A stretch of 64,000 nt of DNA from positions 17,366-81,365 of the forward strand of contig DKKT01000003.1 of NCBI GenBank assembly GCA_002455425.1. The letters are read 5' to 3'. Shown piece after piece: positions 42,680 to 51,235 of this stretch. Under the pieces are notes generated by a model. That model did not search any database, had not been told where the DNA came from, and worked only from the letters and a program-made list of their open reading frames with translations. The number at the start of each line of letters is the position of its first letter. Within the stretch, counting starts at the first letter, position 1. The position numbers and the translations under genes were made by a program. This DNA comes from Chthonomonas sp. UBA6659 (GTDB lineage: Bacteria > Armatimonadota > Fimbriimonadia > Fimbriimonadales > Fimbriimonadaceae).

Positions 42680-43834
42680 ATGCGTTGGCTCGTCGGGTCG
42701 CTTCTTCTCACTGCAGTCGTTTCGGGTTTGGTCGGTTGTGGCGGAGACAGTTCCCGGCGTCCGATCTTCGGTGGACCGCCCCCCGGGGCGACACTCGCCG
42801 GATGGCCCAAATTCATGGGCACACCGGCCAACACTGGTCGGGTCGACGTGGCCAATGCCGGCGGTCAGGTGCGTTGGAAGTTCAGAGTGAACGGCCTGGC
42901 GGGACCGGCGGCGATCAGTCCTGACGGCACGGTGTACTTCGGGATCCAGGAGATCGGGTCCGGGCTGTACGCCGTCGATCTCGCAAGCGGCGCGGTCAAA
43001 TGGAGCAAACCCCAGTTCGCAAATTTCGTCGGAGCCCCGGCAATCGGTTCAAGCGGCCTCCTTTACGTCTATCTGAACAACGGCCTCTACGCATTCAACG
43101 CCCAGAACGGAAACCAGGTTTGGGCTCAAGCGGCGATCGGATCGAACACGGACGGTCCCGCAGTCGGCCCTGACGGGACCGTCTACATCGGCACCGCCGA
43201 GCCGTCGATCGTCGCCTTCGACGGGCGCACGGGCGCGACCCTCTGGGACTGTTCGACGGGCTCGAGCGGTTCGGTCGTCTCCTGTCCTGCGCTGGATGGC
43301 TCAGGCAATGTCTACGCCGTACAGAGCGACGGATCGATCGTGGCGGTCAAGGCCGGGCGTCTGCTCTGGAAAGTTCAAACGAACTTCGTCGGTCATCGAA
43401 CGTCCATCACCGTCGGCCCGAACGGACTCCTCTACGTCATCGCCGGCTTGAACGAGTTTCAGGCTCTTCGCGCCGATACGGGCGCCCAGGTCTGGAGCGT
43501 GCCCGCCAATTCGAACAACAGGGGCCAGGTGATCGGGCCCGATGGCACGGTGTACACCAGTTCACTCAACCCGAACGCTCTCATCGCCTACAACCCGGCC
43601 AACGGCCAGGTCCTTCGCAGCAAGCCCGTGCTCGGCAACGTCGGGCTTCACGCGATGACGAACTCGACGCTCTATGTCGAAGCGAACGGCGGTGTCACGG
43701 CGTACGACGCAGCAACGTTTGCCGCCAAGTGGACGATCGGCACGCAGGGGTTCATCGGCGGTGCCGTGGCTCTCGCCGGGGATGGAACCGTGGTTTTCCC
43801 GGCGTCAGACTTCTACGTCTACGCCGTTCGCTGA
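42680..43834 (+). CDS. PQQ-like beta-propeller lipoprotein
   Basis: About 384 residues. Lipoprotein signal with lipobox LVGC at residues about 19-22. The rest is a chain of short PQQ-like blades (GQVRWKFRVNG, SGAVKWSKPQF, NGNQVWAQAAI, GATLWDCSTGS). It begins with WPKFMGTPANTGRVD, nearly the same phrase as the lipoprotein at 53790. Probably a scaffold rather than a PQQ enzyme. CATAAT (42667-42672) is 7 nt before ATG 42680. Confidence 0.8.
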   Translation: MRWLVGSLLLTAVVSGLVGCGGDSSRRPIFGGPPPGATLAGWPKFMGTPANTGRVDVANAGGQVRWKFRVNGLAGPAAISPDGTVYFGIQEIGSGLYAVDLASGAVKWSKPQFANFVGAPAIGSSGLLYVYLNNGLYAFNAQNGNQVWAQAAIGSNTDGPAVGPDGTVYIGTAEPSIVAFDGRTGATLWDCSTGSSGSVVSCPALDGSGNVYAVQSDGSIVAVKAGRLLWKVQTNFVGHRTSITVGPNGLLYVIAGLNEFQALRADTGAQVWSVPANSNNRGQVIGPDGTVYTSSLNPNALIAYNPANGQVLRSKPVLGNVGLHAMTNSTLYVEANGGVTAYDAATFAAKWTIGTQGFIGGAVALAGDGTVVFPASDFYVYAVR

Positions 43835-43844
43835 CGACTTCGAT

Positions 43845-44390
43845 CTAACGGATGACGGGCTGCGGGTCGAGGAGCTCGATGCCGCCGAGCGTCTCCAGTT
43901 TGTGATCATCGATCATGAACTGGACGCGCTTGATCTCCTCGAACTGACCGACCGCAGTCAGAATCCCCTTGATGAGGGTCTGCTCATCTTCCGTGCCGTA
44001 GGTCGTTTCGAACTCCGACGTGAAGGTCAGCACCGCGAGTCCCTTTTCCACGCGGCAGTGCTTGAGTTTCGCTCCGGGTGGCGTGATTTTCGCTTCATCG
44101 AGGAAACTGTTGACGGCGAAGACGACTTTGTCCTGCTCGGATGGGCGGTCGGCTTCACGCTTATCGAAGACGAGATCGTCGCCCTCGTAGCGTGGTTTGA
44201 GGACCACGACCGATTTCGGCTGGTGCTCCCCGGTCTGCGCGAGCTTTCCTCCGGCCGGGTCGCGTAACTCGTCAACGGGGACCCGATTCGCGGAACTGAA
44301 CTTGGCGTAGATCGCCAGGCCGCCGAAAACGAAGAGCGCGGCGATCATCAATGTCCAAACCGCCCGAACGGATGGGCGCTTACCGGCCAT
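43845..44390 (-). CDS. GerMN-domain protein
   Basis: 181 residues. N-terminal membrane anchor (WTLMIAALFVFGGLAIYA), then a GerMN (sporulation/germination) domain (DKVVFAVNSFLDEAKITPPGAKLKHCRVEKGLAVLTFTSEF). GerMN domains also occur next to N-acetylmuramoyl-amidases in non-sporulating bacteria, as here. ATG 44390 overlaps the amidase stop by 11 bp. Confidence 0.85.
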   Translation of the reverse strand: MAGKRPSVRAVWTLMIAALFVFGGLAIYAKFSSANRVPVDELRDPAGGKLAQTGEHQPKSVVVLKPRYEGDDLVFDKREADRPSEQDKVVFAVNSFLDEAKITPPGAKLKHCRVEKGLAVLTFTSEFETTYGTEDEQTLIKGILTAVGQFEEIKRVQFMIDDHKLETLGGIELLDPQPVIR

Positions 44391-46038
44391 CGCCTGAGTA
44401 CACCCTGAGCCCTCGCACCACCGCCTTCGCCACGTCCTCTTGAAACTTGGACGTCTGTATCACCTTGCGGTCGGTCGCATGATTGATGAATCCGAGTTCG
44501 AGTAGCACCGCGGGCATCTCGGAATAGCGCAGAACCGCGAATCCGGTCGAGTAGATCCGGGTATCGCTCCACGTTCCGATGTCGGGAAGGCCGCTCACCT
44601 TGGCGATCTCGTTGTGGATGCACTCGGCGAGCAGGATTCCGAGGGGGTCTTGCTTGTGATAGAACGTGATGCTGCCCGACCGACTATCGGCGACCTTGTT
44701 CGAATTGATGTGGACGCTGACGAAGAAGTCGGCCTTGCTCCGATTCGCGATCGCCGAGCGTTCGCGCAGCGGGATGAAGGTGTCGTCGCTCCGGGTCATG
44801 ATGACGGCGGCCCCGAGAGCCGATAGCTCGCGTCCGATCAGGCGTGCGACTTTTAGGGTCACGTCCTTCTCTCGGACAGCGTCTTGCCATCGAGCACCCG
44901 GGTCATGACCGCCGTGACCCGCGTCGACGACGACGACCTTTCCCGCGAGCTTCCCATCGGACGCCTTCGGGCGAACCAGTCGGAGCAAGACCCGACTTCC
45001 GGCCATGCTCAGCTCGAAGCCAAGCGCCCGCTTGAGGGCAAACGTGTACACGAGGTCGCCACGGCCGTTGTCGCCCACGGCCAGATCGGCCACGAAACGG
45101 GACTTCGGATCGTCCGAAGCGTTCGGGCCGGGAGCGACCCCGGGGAGCGTCAACACGATCGTGAGCGGATCTTCGTACCGTGCGGAGGGCCGCTGCGTCA
45201 TCGGGCCGCTGAGGGGAATCGCGAGCACGGCCGCGTTGTCGTGTTCGCCGTCGATCTGGATCGCCGAGGCGACGGTCGTCGGAGTCGGCGGCGGAGCCGG
45301 CGTCTCGTCACCCGTCGGCGGGGGCGTCAGGTCCTGATTCGGTCGCGTCGGCGGTGTCGAAGCAGGGTCGACGTGGGTGCCTGGAGCGGGCTTCGCGACG
45401 ACCCCATCACGCAAGGCGATCGTCTCCGAGGACCACTGGAGAGTCCGCGACGACGCCAGGGTGGTGACCGCTGCCTTGTCGACACCGGGACGTTCGACGA
45501 CGACGCGGACGGTGTCGTCGTCGCGCTGGGCGACACGAACGCTCGTCGGAAGATCGAACTTGATCGCCGGGTCGAGCCATGCGCCTTCGAGATCGAAAAC
45601 GAGACGAGAGGGTGAATCGAGACGCTCGGTTTTGACGCGGAACGCGAGGCTCGCATCCACTCGGATCGCGTTGGCCGTCACCTCGACGGACCGTACCATC
45701 CCCCGCACCCGGAGTGTGGAGCCGTCTTCCGACCAATCGACCCGAGCACCCAGCTGCTGAAGCGCGGAGATCAGCGGCAGGTGCAGTTTGCCGGCCTCGC
45801 TTCGCGCCACCACGCGGATCGAGCGTCCCTCGGCGACGATGTCGGCCTCCCCTTCGCTGATGCGGACGTCCCATCCCCATCGCTGGACGGTCGTGACCGG
45901 CGCGAAGCACTCATCGCCGAAGCGCACGGCTTCCTGAAAGGTGCCCAGGTGGGTGTACGCGACGGTGACCGGCCGACCGGCCTGTCCCGACGCTGACGCA
46001 ACCATCCATGGCAAGAGCGCGAGAAGGTATCGCCTCAT
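44380..46038 (-). CDS. N-acetylmuramoyl-L-alanine amidase (amidase_3)
   Basis: About 552 residues. Signal peptide RRYLLALLPWMVASASG. N-terminal copper-amine-oxidase/AMIN-type domains (near 30-330) with a Pro/Thr-rich linker at about 225-265. The C-terminal amidase_3 domain begins VVVDAGHGGHDPGA (zinc His and Asp), with the later His in VSVHINSN and the C-terminal Glu in LLELGFIN. It cleaves the amide between MurNAc and the stem peptide in cell separation. TATCAT (46054-46049, minus) is 10 nt before ATG 46038. Coupled to the GerMN gene. Confidence 0.92.
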   Translation of the reverse strand: MRRYLLALLPWMVASASGQAGRPVTVAYTHLGTFQEAVRFGDECFAPVTTVQRWGWDVRISEGEADIVAEGRSIRVVARSEAGKLHLPLISALQQLGARVDWSEDGSTLRVRGMVRSVEVTANAIRVDASLAFRVKTERLDSPSRLVFDLEGAWLDPAIKFDLPTSVRVAQRDDDTVRVVVERPGVDKAAVTTLASSRTLQWSSETIALRDGVVAKPAPGTHVDPASTPPTRPNQDLTPPPTGDETPAPPPTPTTVASAIQIDGEHDNAAVLAIPLSGPMTQRPSARYEDPLTIVLTLPGVAPGPNASDDPKSRFVADLAVGDNGRGDLVYTFALKRALGFELSMAGSRVLLRLVRPKASDGKLAGKVVVVDAGHGGHDPGARWQDAVREKDVTLKVARLIGRELSALGAAVIMTRSDDTFIPLRERSAIANRSKADFFVSVHINSNKVADSRSGSITFYHKQDPLGILLAECIHNEIAKVSGLPDIGTWSDTRIYSTGFAVLRYSEMPAVLLELGFINHATDRKVIQTSKFQEDVAKAVVRGLRVYSGDGR

Positions 46039-46133
46039 GGCTTTTCCCATGATACGACGAATCGGGGGGTGATTCGCATCCTTGAACCGCGAAGACCCAA
46101 TCCGCCACCGTCCTCGCCGGGTAAACAGCAGGC

Positions 46134-48221
46134 ATGTCCTTGGACTCCCTCGGCGTGGCCGTGCGCGGCGCGGTCATCGGCGCCACCCTCGGTGCGCCCC
46201 AGCGCGGCAACGCGAACTTCCGCAAGCTCAACTATTACGAACCGATCCCGCTTCGGATGGCTCCGAGCGAGGCGCTCGATGCCTGGCTCGTCGGAGCCAA
46301 AGCGTTGCGTGACGGCGTCAACCCGTCGGGATATACCGAAGCGCTGCAGCGCCACTGGACCTACGTCTCCCACGAGAGTGCGTTCGGGCAAGCCAACGCC
46401 TCCCGAGGGCTCCGCGGCGAGCTTTGCGGACACTTCCAGAATCCGATCTCGACCGGGGCACAAGCCCTCGGCCGATCGGTGTTCTGGGGGCTTGCGTTCT
46501 CCGGGGACCCGACCCTGGCCGCCACGTGGGCCGCGGCCGATGCCGGCTTCGATCATGACGGCGAGGGCGTGTGGATGGCCTGCGCGACCGCGGTCCTCGC
46601 GTCCCTGGCCAAAGAGGGTGCGACGGTCGTCGGACTCTTGCGCGCAGCCGATGCCGTCCTCCCCAAGGCGAGCATCGGTCACCGGGTGCTTCAACAGGTC
46701 GCCTACTCGCTGAACAACGGCCAGGACGTCATTGCCGCCTATGAGCGGTTGCCGATGATCCTCCCGACCCGGGACCCGCACCTCGCTCCCCTCAACTTCG
46801 GCTTCCTGCTTCTTGCTCTGCTGTATGGGAAGGGGGACTTCGGCGCGACGATTCGGATCGCCGCCGGCTGCGGTGGCAGTGCGGACCAAACCACGCTTGC
46901 GGCGGGTGCGATCGCCGCCCGCCTGAATCCCGCCGGGATCGAGGAATGGGCCGAGCCGCTTGGCGACGATTACGTCGGAGGTCACGGCCTCCGCGATCTG
47001 GATCCACCTCGGACGATCGGCTTTGCCGGCGATACGCTCGATAGCTTCGTCGAGGTGGTCGCGTCGGTGGCGCGCCCAAAGCTCGCCGTCGACATCGCAC
47101 CGCTCCCCGAGCCGGTCGCCGAGCCCGCCGAGGAAACCGCGGGAATCTTGGAACCGGCCTCCGAACCCACCCCCACCGATCCCGCGTCCGAGTCCGAGAC
47201 TGAGACCGCCGCGCACGATGCCACGGTCGCGGAGACTCCGGCCGGGGCCGCCGAGACCACTCCGGAGCCCGACCCGACTCCTGAGCCGGAAGAAGCCGTC
47301 GAACCCGAACCTACGCCGGCTCTCACCGTCGTCACGCCGGCCGACGGCGCAGCCATCGTCACCGCGGAACTCGCCTTGCTCGCCAAGCAGCTTGGAGATG
47401 AGGCGAACTCGATGGCGTTCGGCTACGACGGCCTGCGCCTGAGCGTGGACTATGTCGACGGGGTCGTCGCCCACCCCGGCAAGAGCCTCCGGCTCGTCAC
47501 GACGTTCGCCAACGCCGGCGACCAAGAGCTGACCGTGAACCCGATCCTCATGGGGCCCGAAGGCTGGGCGGTCGCGAGCAAGTTTGCCAGCTTCCGGCTG
47601 CGGGCGGGTGAGTGGACGAGCTTCGGAGTCGTCCTTCAGCCACCGGCCGGCGCAGACCTTCCGGCGAGCGCCCGAGCCACCCTCGAGTTCGACGGCAAGG
47701 CCGCACACCTGCCCGTGTTCGGGCCGGAGAAGTGGTACGTGGTCGGCCCGATCCCCAACATCGAGGGAACCGGATTCGACAAGCCAGGACGGCCTGAGGA
47801 CGCCCAAACTCTCGGAGAGACGTTCGCCGGCCGAAGCCATATGCCGGTCCGTTGGATGGAACAGGGGTTCCCTGGCGTCATCTTCGACCTCGAGCCGATC
47901 TTCGCCTCGGGGCCAGGGATCGTCTACCTCTGGGCCAAGTTCCGGATGCCGGCCGAGGGTCGCTACCGCCTCGTCGTCGCAACCTCGACCGGCGCGCTAG
48001 CCTGGATCGACAAGCGCCAGTTGGTCAAGTACCACGATGAACATGTGCCCGTCCCGCGCGCCATTCAGCCTTACCTCGCCGAGTTCCAGGCGACCGGAGA
48101 TCATGTGCTCTTGATCAAGGTCCTGCGCAACTTGACCCCGCTGGTGCCCATCGTCGTCTACTTCGTCGGGGAGGATGGCCGCATCGTGCGTCCGTCGACG
48201 TTCTATCCGATGCCCCAGTGA
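46134..48221 (+). CDS. Degenerate ADP-ribosylglycohydrolase fused to a beta-rich C-terminal domain
   Basis: 695 residues, no signal peptide. Residues 1-325 have the ADP-ribosylglycohydrolase fold (RGAVIGATLGAPQRG, CGGSADQTTLAAGAIAARL). The hallmark metal-binding Asp residues of GDxxG and GGDTDT are replaced (GATLG, GGSADQT). A Pro/Glu/Thr-rich linker spans about 325-405. The C-terminal half contains strand-rich domains (WYVVGPIPNIEGTGFDKPG...ALAWIDKRQLVKYH) resembling PA14/galactose-binding modules. It may bind ADP-ribose rather than cleave it. Co-translated with the next gene. Confidence 0.7.
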   Translation: MSLDSLGVAVRGAVIGATLGAPQRGNANFRKLNYYEPIPLRMAPSEALDAWLVGAKALRDGVNPSGYTEALQRHWTYVSHESAFGQANASRGLRGELCGHFQNPISTGAQALGRSVFWGLAFSGDPTLAATWAAADAGFDHDGEGVWMACATAVLASLAKEGATVVGLLRAADAVLPKASIGHRVLQQVAYSLNNGQDVIAAYERLPMILPTRDPHLAPLNFGFLLLALLYGKGDFGATIRIAAGCGGSADQTTLAAGAIAARLNPAGIEEWAEPLGDDYVGGHGLRDLDPPRTIGFAGDTLDSFVEVVASVARPKLAVDIAPLPEPVAEPAEETAGILEPASEPTPTDPASESETETAAHDATVAETPAGAAETTPEPDPTPEPEEAVEPEPTPALTVVTPADGAAIVTAELALLAKQLGDEANSMAFGYDGLRLSVDYVDGVVAHPGKSLRLVTTFANAGDQELTVNPILMGPEGWAVASKFASFRLRAGEWTSFGVVLQPPAGADLPASARATLEFDGKAAHLPVFGPEKWYVVGPIPNIEGTGFDKPGRPEDAQTLGETFAGRSHMPVRWMEQGFPGVIFDLEPIFASGPGIVYLWAKFRMPAEGRYRLVVATSTGALAWIDKRQLVKYHDEHVPVPRAIQPYLAEFQATGDHVLLIKVLRNLTPLVPIVVYFVGEDGRIVRPSTFYPMPQ

Positions 48222-48511
48222 GCCGCATCGCCGCCTGGCTCGCCCGGCGGCTCTGGTTCGCGATGCTCTGGCTGATGCGGCGGCCGTGGATGAGACGGCT
48301 TCAGCGATGGACGATCTCGCGGGTGCCGCCGGAGCGGCGTGATGCGGCGCGACGCTCGATGTACCGCCAAGACCGCTTTGCCCGCCGCCACGGGCTTCGC
48401 GTGCTGACCTTCGCGATCACGCTCTTGCTGGGCAGCCTGCTTCTCACCCTCTTCTGGTTTCTGGGCTTGGCCCTGTACGAAGCGGGAGCCCTCACGCCCC
48501 CGGAGCGCTAG
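48218..48511 (+). CDS. Small Arg-rich single-span membrane protein
   Basis: 97 residues. An Arg/Trp-rich N-terminus (RRPWMRRLQRWTISRVPPERRDAARRS), then one strong membrane helix (LTFAITLLLGSLLLTLFWFLGLALY). GTG 48218 overlaps the preceding stop (GTGA), so it belongs to the ADP-ribosylglycohydrolase-like unit. Function unknown. Confidence 0.65.
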   Translation: MSRIAAWLARRLWFAMLWLMRRPWMRRLQRWTISRVPPERRDAARRSMYRQDRFARRHGLRVLTFAITLLLGSLLLTLFWFLGLALYEAGALTPPER

Positions 48512-48520
48512 TCCGCAAGC

Positions 48521-48563
48521 GACGCTCGGGCAGTTCACCTTGAGCTCTGCCCGCAGCAGCGTC
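48521..48563 (+). terminator. Imperfect long hairpin
   Basis: GACGCT (48521-48526) with AGCGTC (48558-48563) and CGGGCAG (48527-48533) with CTGCCCG (48547-48553) pair around a 13-nt loop, after the gene at 48218. No T tract; tentative. Confidence 0.35.
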
Positions 48564-48619
48564 CTGCTCGCTTTGTGGGAATGAAGTCGACGGTCACAGG
48601 AAAGAGCAATAACCCCCAA

Positions 48620-51121
48620 CTATGGAGCAGCCAACAGGCCATGGATGACGTCCACGGCATTTCCCAAGAACCTACTGTGTGCAAGGGGCAAACCCCTCTC
48701 CGATTTCGGTGCCTTTCCGCCCCAGGCCGGATTGAAGGCGTGGATGCGTGTCCCGATCATGGAGTCTCCGCCCGCGTTGTTCAGGTTGATCACTTCGTAG
48801 CCCAGGGCACTGAACTTCAAAACGCCGAATGGCGTCCCCAAAGCCCCACCGTCGCCGACGTTTGTGTTGAACCAGGGAACCGGACCCGCCGTGTAGTTGG
48901 CGGGGGTGGGCGCTTGACCGGACACACCGGTACCGTAGAGCAGATGGTACTCGACCTCCTGGGGCATCGGGGTGAGGTTCAGGTTCTTGAGTGTGGCGTT
49001 GTTCCGGGCTTGGTAGAAGGCGGTGGCATGCCCGTCCCTATACCAATCGTGGGTGGGGAGTAGCTCCACGATGGGATTTGTCATAGGGAGCAGCGAAGCC
49101 GACGCTGCTCCCGTGTGTGGAGTGCAGGCCATCACGAGCCGTCGGACTCGTGATTCCATAGGTGTGAATCGGGCGAGAAGGGTCCTCGCGACCAAGCCCC
49201 CCTTGCTGTGGGCGACCAAGTCCACTTTCCCCGCGTAGGTCGCCCCGCCCAAGGGACCCGACGAGCCCAGGAGGAAGGTGAACAGCGAAGCGGCGCTGTC
49301 GTCGAGCGCCTGGAGCGTGGGATCGTAAGCCGGGACGTCCGGGAAAAGCGTCGGATAGGGCTGGAGGCGGGTGTAACCGTAAGCCTCCAGACCGCTTACG
49401 AACTGCTGGTCCACCCCGTCCCCCCAAAGAGGCATTTTGATGCCGTGCAGCACCACTACCGGTAACCTGATCTCCGGCATGCTGCGGCGATCGCTTGTGC
49501 CCGCTTGGCCGCTGTCCGTGACTGAGGCGACGGCCGTCACTCGGACAGGCCCCTCGAAACGGGGCACATCCAGTTGATCCAGGTCGAACTTCCACGAGAG
49601 ACTCGGGGTGATCCGAGCGGCGACCTTGCTGAGTACGACCGGAAGCCCTTGTCGGTTCCTCAGCCCGTCGAGTGTGACCGTGACCTGCCCATTGTCGGTA
49701 ACGACCGTGTGTTCAGTGCCGAGGAAGATCGTCCAGCGGTCGTCGTTGGTGGCGTCCTTGGCGATGAACGGGGTGATCGTGATTCGTACGGTGGGGATCG
49801 CCGTATCGGACCCGGGAGGGGGCGGAACGGCGATAGAGCGGTCGTGGACGAAGACATCAGGGAAGGCGTTCGTGTCCCCAGGAACCAGGTTGGAAGCGAA
49901 GGAGTAAAACGCGACGAATCGTCCGTCCGAGCTGATGGATGGGCGGTAGCTATCTGAGTTCCCCTGCCCTCCGCCCGTCGCAACCGAGACCCGCACAGTG
50001 CTGCCGAGTTGCCGGTCGTGGACAAAGACGTCGTCCCTGCCATTGGTGTCCCCAGGAACCAGGTTGGAGGCCGGAGACCGGAACGCGACGAATCGCCCGT
50101 CGCCGCTGATGGCCGGCTCGACGGTCTGGTCGTTCCCCTGCCCTCCGCGCGTCGCCACTGAGACCCGAGTCGTGGTGGTGAGTTGTCGGTCGTGGACAAA
50201 CACGTCGTAAGTCCCGTTGGTGTCCCCCGGAACCAACTTTTCAGCTTGCGACATGAATGCGATGAACCGTCCGTCCGTGCTGATGGATGGATCATAGCTG
50301 TGGCCCAGTACCTGCCCACCTCCCGTGGCCACGGAGACCCGGGTTGTGATGCCCATTTGCCGATCGTGGACGAACACGTCGCACGTCCCGTTGGTGTCCC
50401 CCGAAACCAGATTCGAGGCCCACGAATTGAACCCAACATACCGTCCGTCCGCGCTGATGGACGGGTCGTAGCTCCATGAATTCCCCTGCCCTCCGCCCGT
50501 GGACACCGACACCCGCGTGGTCACCCCCAGGTGGCGGTCGTGGACGAATACATCGTCGGTGTCGTTGGTATCCCCGGGGACCAGGTTCGAGGCGAAGGAA
50601 TCGAATGCGACAAACCGCCCGTCTCGGCTGATGGACGGGTATCCGCTCCAATGGTTGCTTTGCCCCCCGCCTGTCGCAACCGAGACCCGCGTGGTCACCC
50701 CAAGTTGCCGGTCGTGGACGAACACGTCGTATCGGTCGTTCGTGTCTCCCGGAACCAGGTTGGTGGCCGAGGATAAGAACGTGACGAACCGCCCGTCTGC
50801 GCTGACCGACGGTCCGACGCTATGGTCGTTCCCCTGCCCCCCGCCCGTCGCCACCGAGACCCGCGTGGTCACCCCGAGGTGGCGGTCGTGCACGAACACG
50901 TCGTCGGAGTCGTTGGTGTCTCCTGGAACTAGGTTCGTGGCGTGGGACTGAAACGCAATGAAGCGTCCGCCCCCGCTGATGGACGGGTAGAGGCCTCCAT
51001 TGTCCCCCTGCCCGCCCCCCGTCGCGACTGACACCCGGGTGGTCATGCCCCTCTGCCCCCACGCGGAGAAGGGGTGGGCGAGGAGAAGGAGGACGAGAAC
51101 GAGTCCTGGATACCGCTTCAA
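48620..51121 (-). CDS. Exported seven-blade propeller fused to a lipase-like alpha/beta hydrolase
   Basis: 833 residues. Signal peptide LVLVLLLLAHPFSAWG. Seven tandem blades of about 58 residues (TTRVSVATGGGQGN...PSIS.DGRFVAF.S.ASNLVPGDTN...DVFVHDR), consistent with one closed seven-bladed propeller of TolB/PD40 type. Then a linker and a PGAP1/lipase-like domain from VVVLHGIKMPLWGDG, with nucleophile elbow AHSKGG. The start is a TTG at 51121 with a GGGGG run about 7 nt upstream; TATAGT/TTGAGC form a canonical promoter. Confidence 0.8.
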   Translation of the reverse strand: MKRYPGLVLVLLLLAHPFSAWGQRGMTTRVSVATGGGQGDNGGLYPSISGGGRFIAFQSHATNLVPGDTNDSDDVFVHDRHLGVTTRVSVATGGGQGNDHSVGPSVSADGRFVTFLSSATNLVPGDTNDRYDVFVHDRQLGVTTRVSVATGGGQSNHWSGYPSISRDGRFVAFDSFASNLVPGDTNDTDDVFVHDRHLGVTTRVSVSTGGGQGNSWSYDPSISADGRYVGFNSWASNLVSGDTNGTCDVFVHDRQMGITTRVSVATGGGQVLGHSYDPSISTDGRFIAFMSQAEKLVPGDTNGTYDVFVHDRQLTTTTRVSVATRGGQGNDQTVEPAISGDGRFVAFRSPASNLVPGDTNGRDDVFVHDRQLGSTVRVSVATGGGQGNSDSYRPSISSDGRFVAFYSFASNLVPGDTNAFPDVFVHDRSIAVPPPPGSDTAIPTVRITITPFIAKDATNDDRWTIFLGTEHTVVTDNGQVTVTLDGLRNRQGLPVVLSKVAARITPSLSWKFDLDQLDVPRFEGPVRVTAVASVTDSGQAGTSDRRSMPEIRLPVVVLHGIKMPLWGDGVDQQFVSGLEAYGYTRLQPYPTLFPDVPAYDPTLQALDDSAASLFTFLLGSSGPLGGATYAGKVDLVAHSKGGLVARTLLARFTPMESRVRRLVMACTPHTGAASASLLPMTNPIVELLPTHDWYRDGHATAFYQARNNATLKNLNLTPMPQEVEYHLLYGTGVSGQAPTPANYTAGPVPWFNTNVGDGGALGTPFGVLKFSALGYEVINLNNAGGDSMIGTRIHAFNPAWGGKAPKSERGLPLAHSRFLGNAVDVIHGLLAAP
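49790..51045 (-). repeat. Seven tandem about 174-bp repeats encoding propeller blades
   Basis: Segments reading CCNCGCCCGTCGCNACNGAGACCCG on the plus strand recur seven times with a period of about 174 bp and remain near-identical, including in synonymous positions. They encode the propeller of the 48620-51121 gene. Recent duplication or gene conversion is the likely cause. Confidence 0.85.
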
Positions 51122-51155
51122 GGTGATGCCCCCATGGGGTCGAACCCCTGCTCAC

Positions 51156-51183
51156 ACTATATCACAGCTTGTCTCTTGCTCAA
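51156..51183 (-). promoter_or_regulatory. Canonical promoter of the propeller-lipase gene
   Basis: On the minus strand TTGAGC (51183-51178), spacer of 16 nt, TATAGT (51161-51156). One of the few -35/-10 pairs in the window that resembles the sigma-70 consensus. Confidence 0.6.
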
Positions 51184-51235
51184 CAACAGCCGGTTTCGCC
51201 AGCCCGGCATCACCGCTCGGCCTCGCGAGCGACCC

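Noticed and set aside
46035..47840. A 601-codon minus-strand frame opposite the ADP-ribosylglycohydrolase-like gene.
   Set aside because: Shadow; the plus-strand protein shows recognisable domains and a coupled downstream gene.
49790..51045. Regularly spaced near-identical repeats that could suggest a CRISPR array.
   Set aside because: Period 174 bp, in frame, encoding propeller blades; no short direct repeats with unique spacers and no cas genes.
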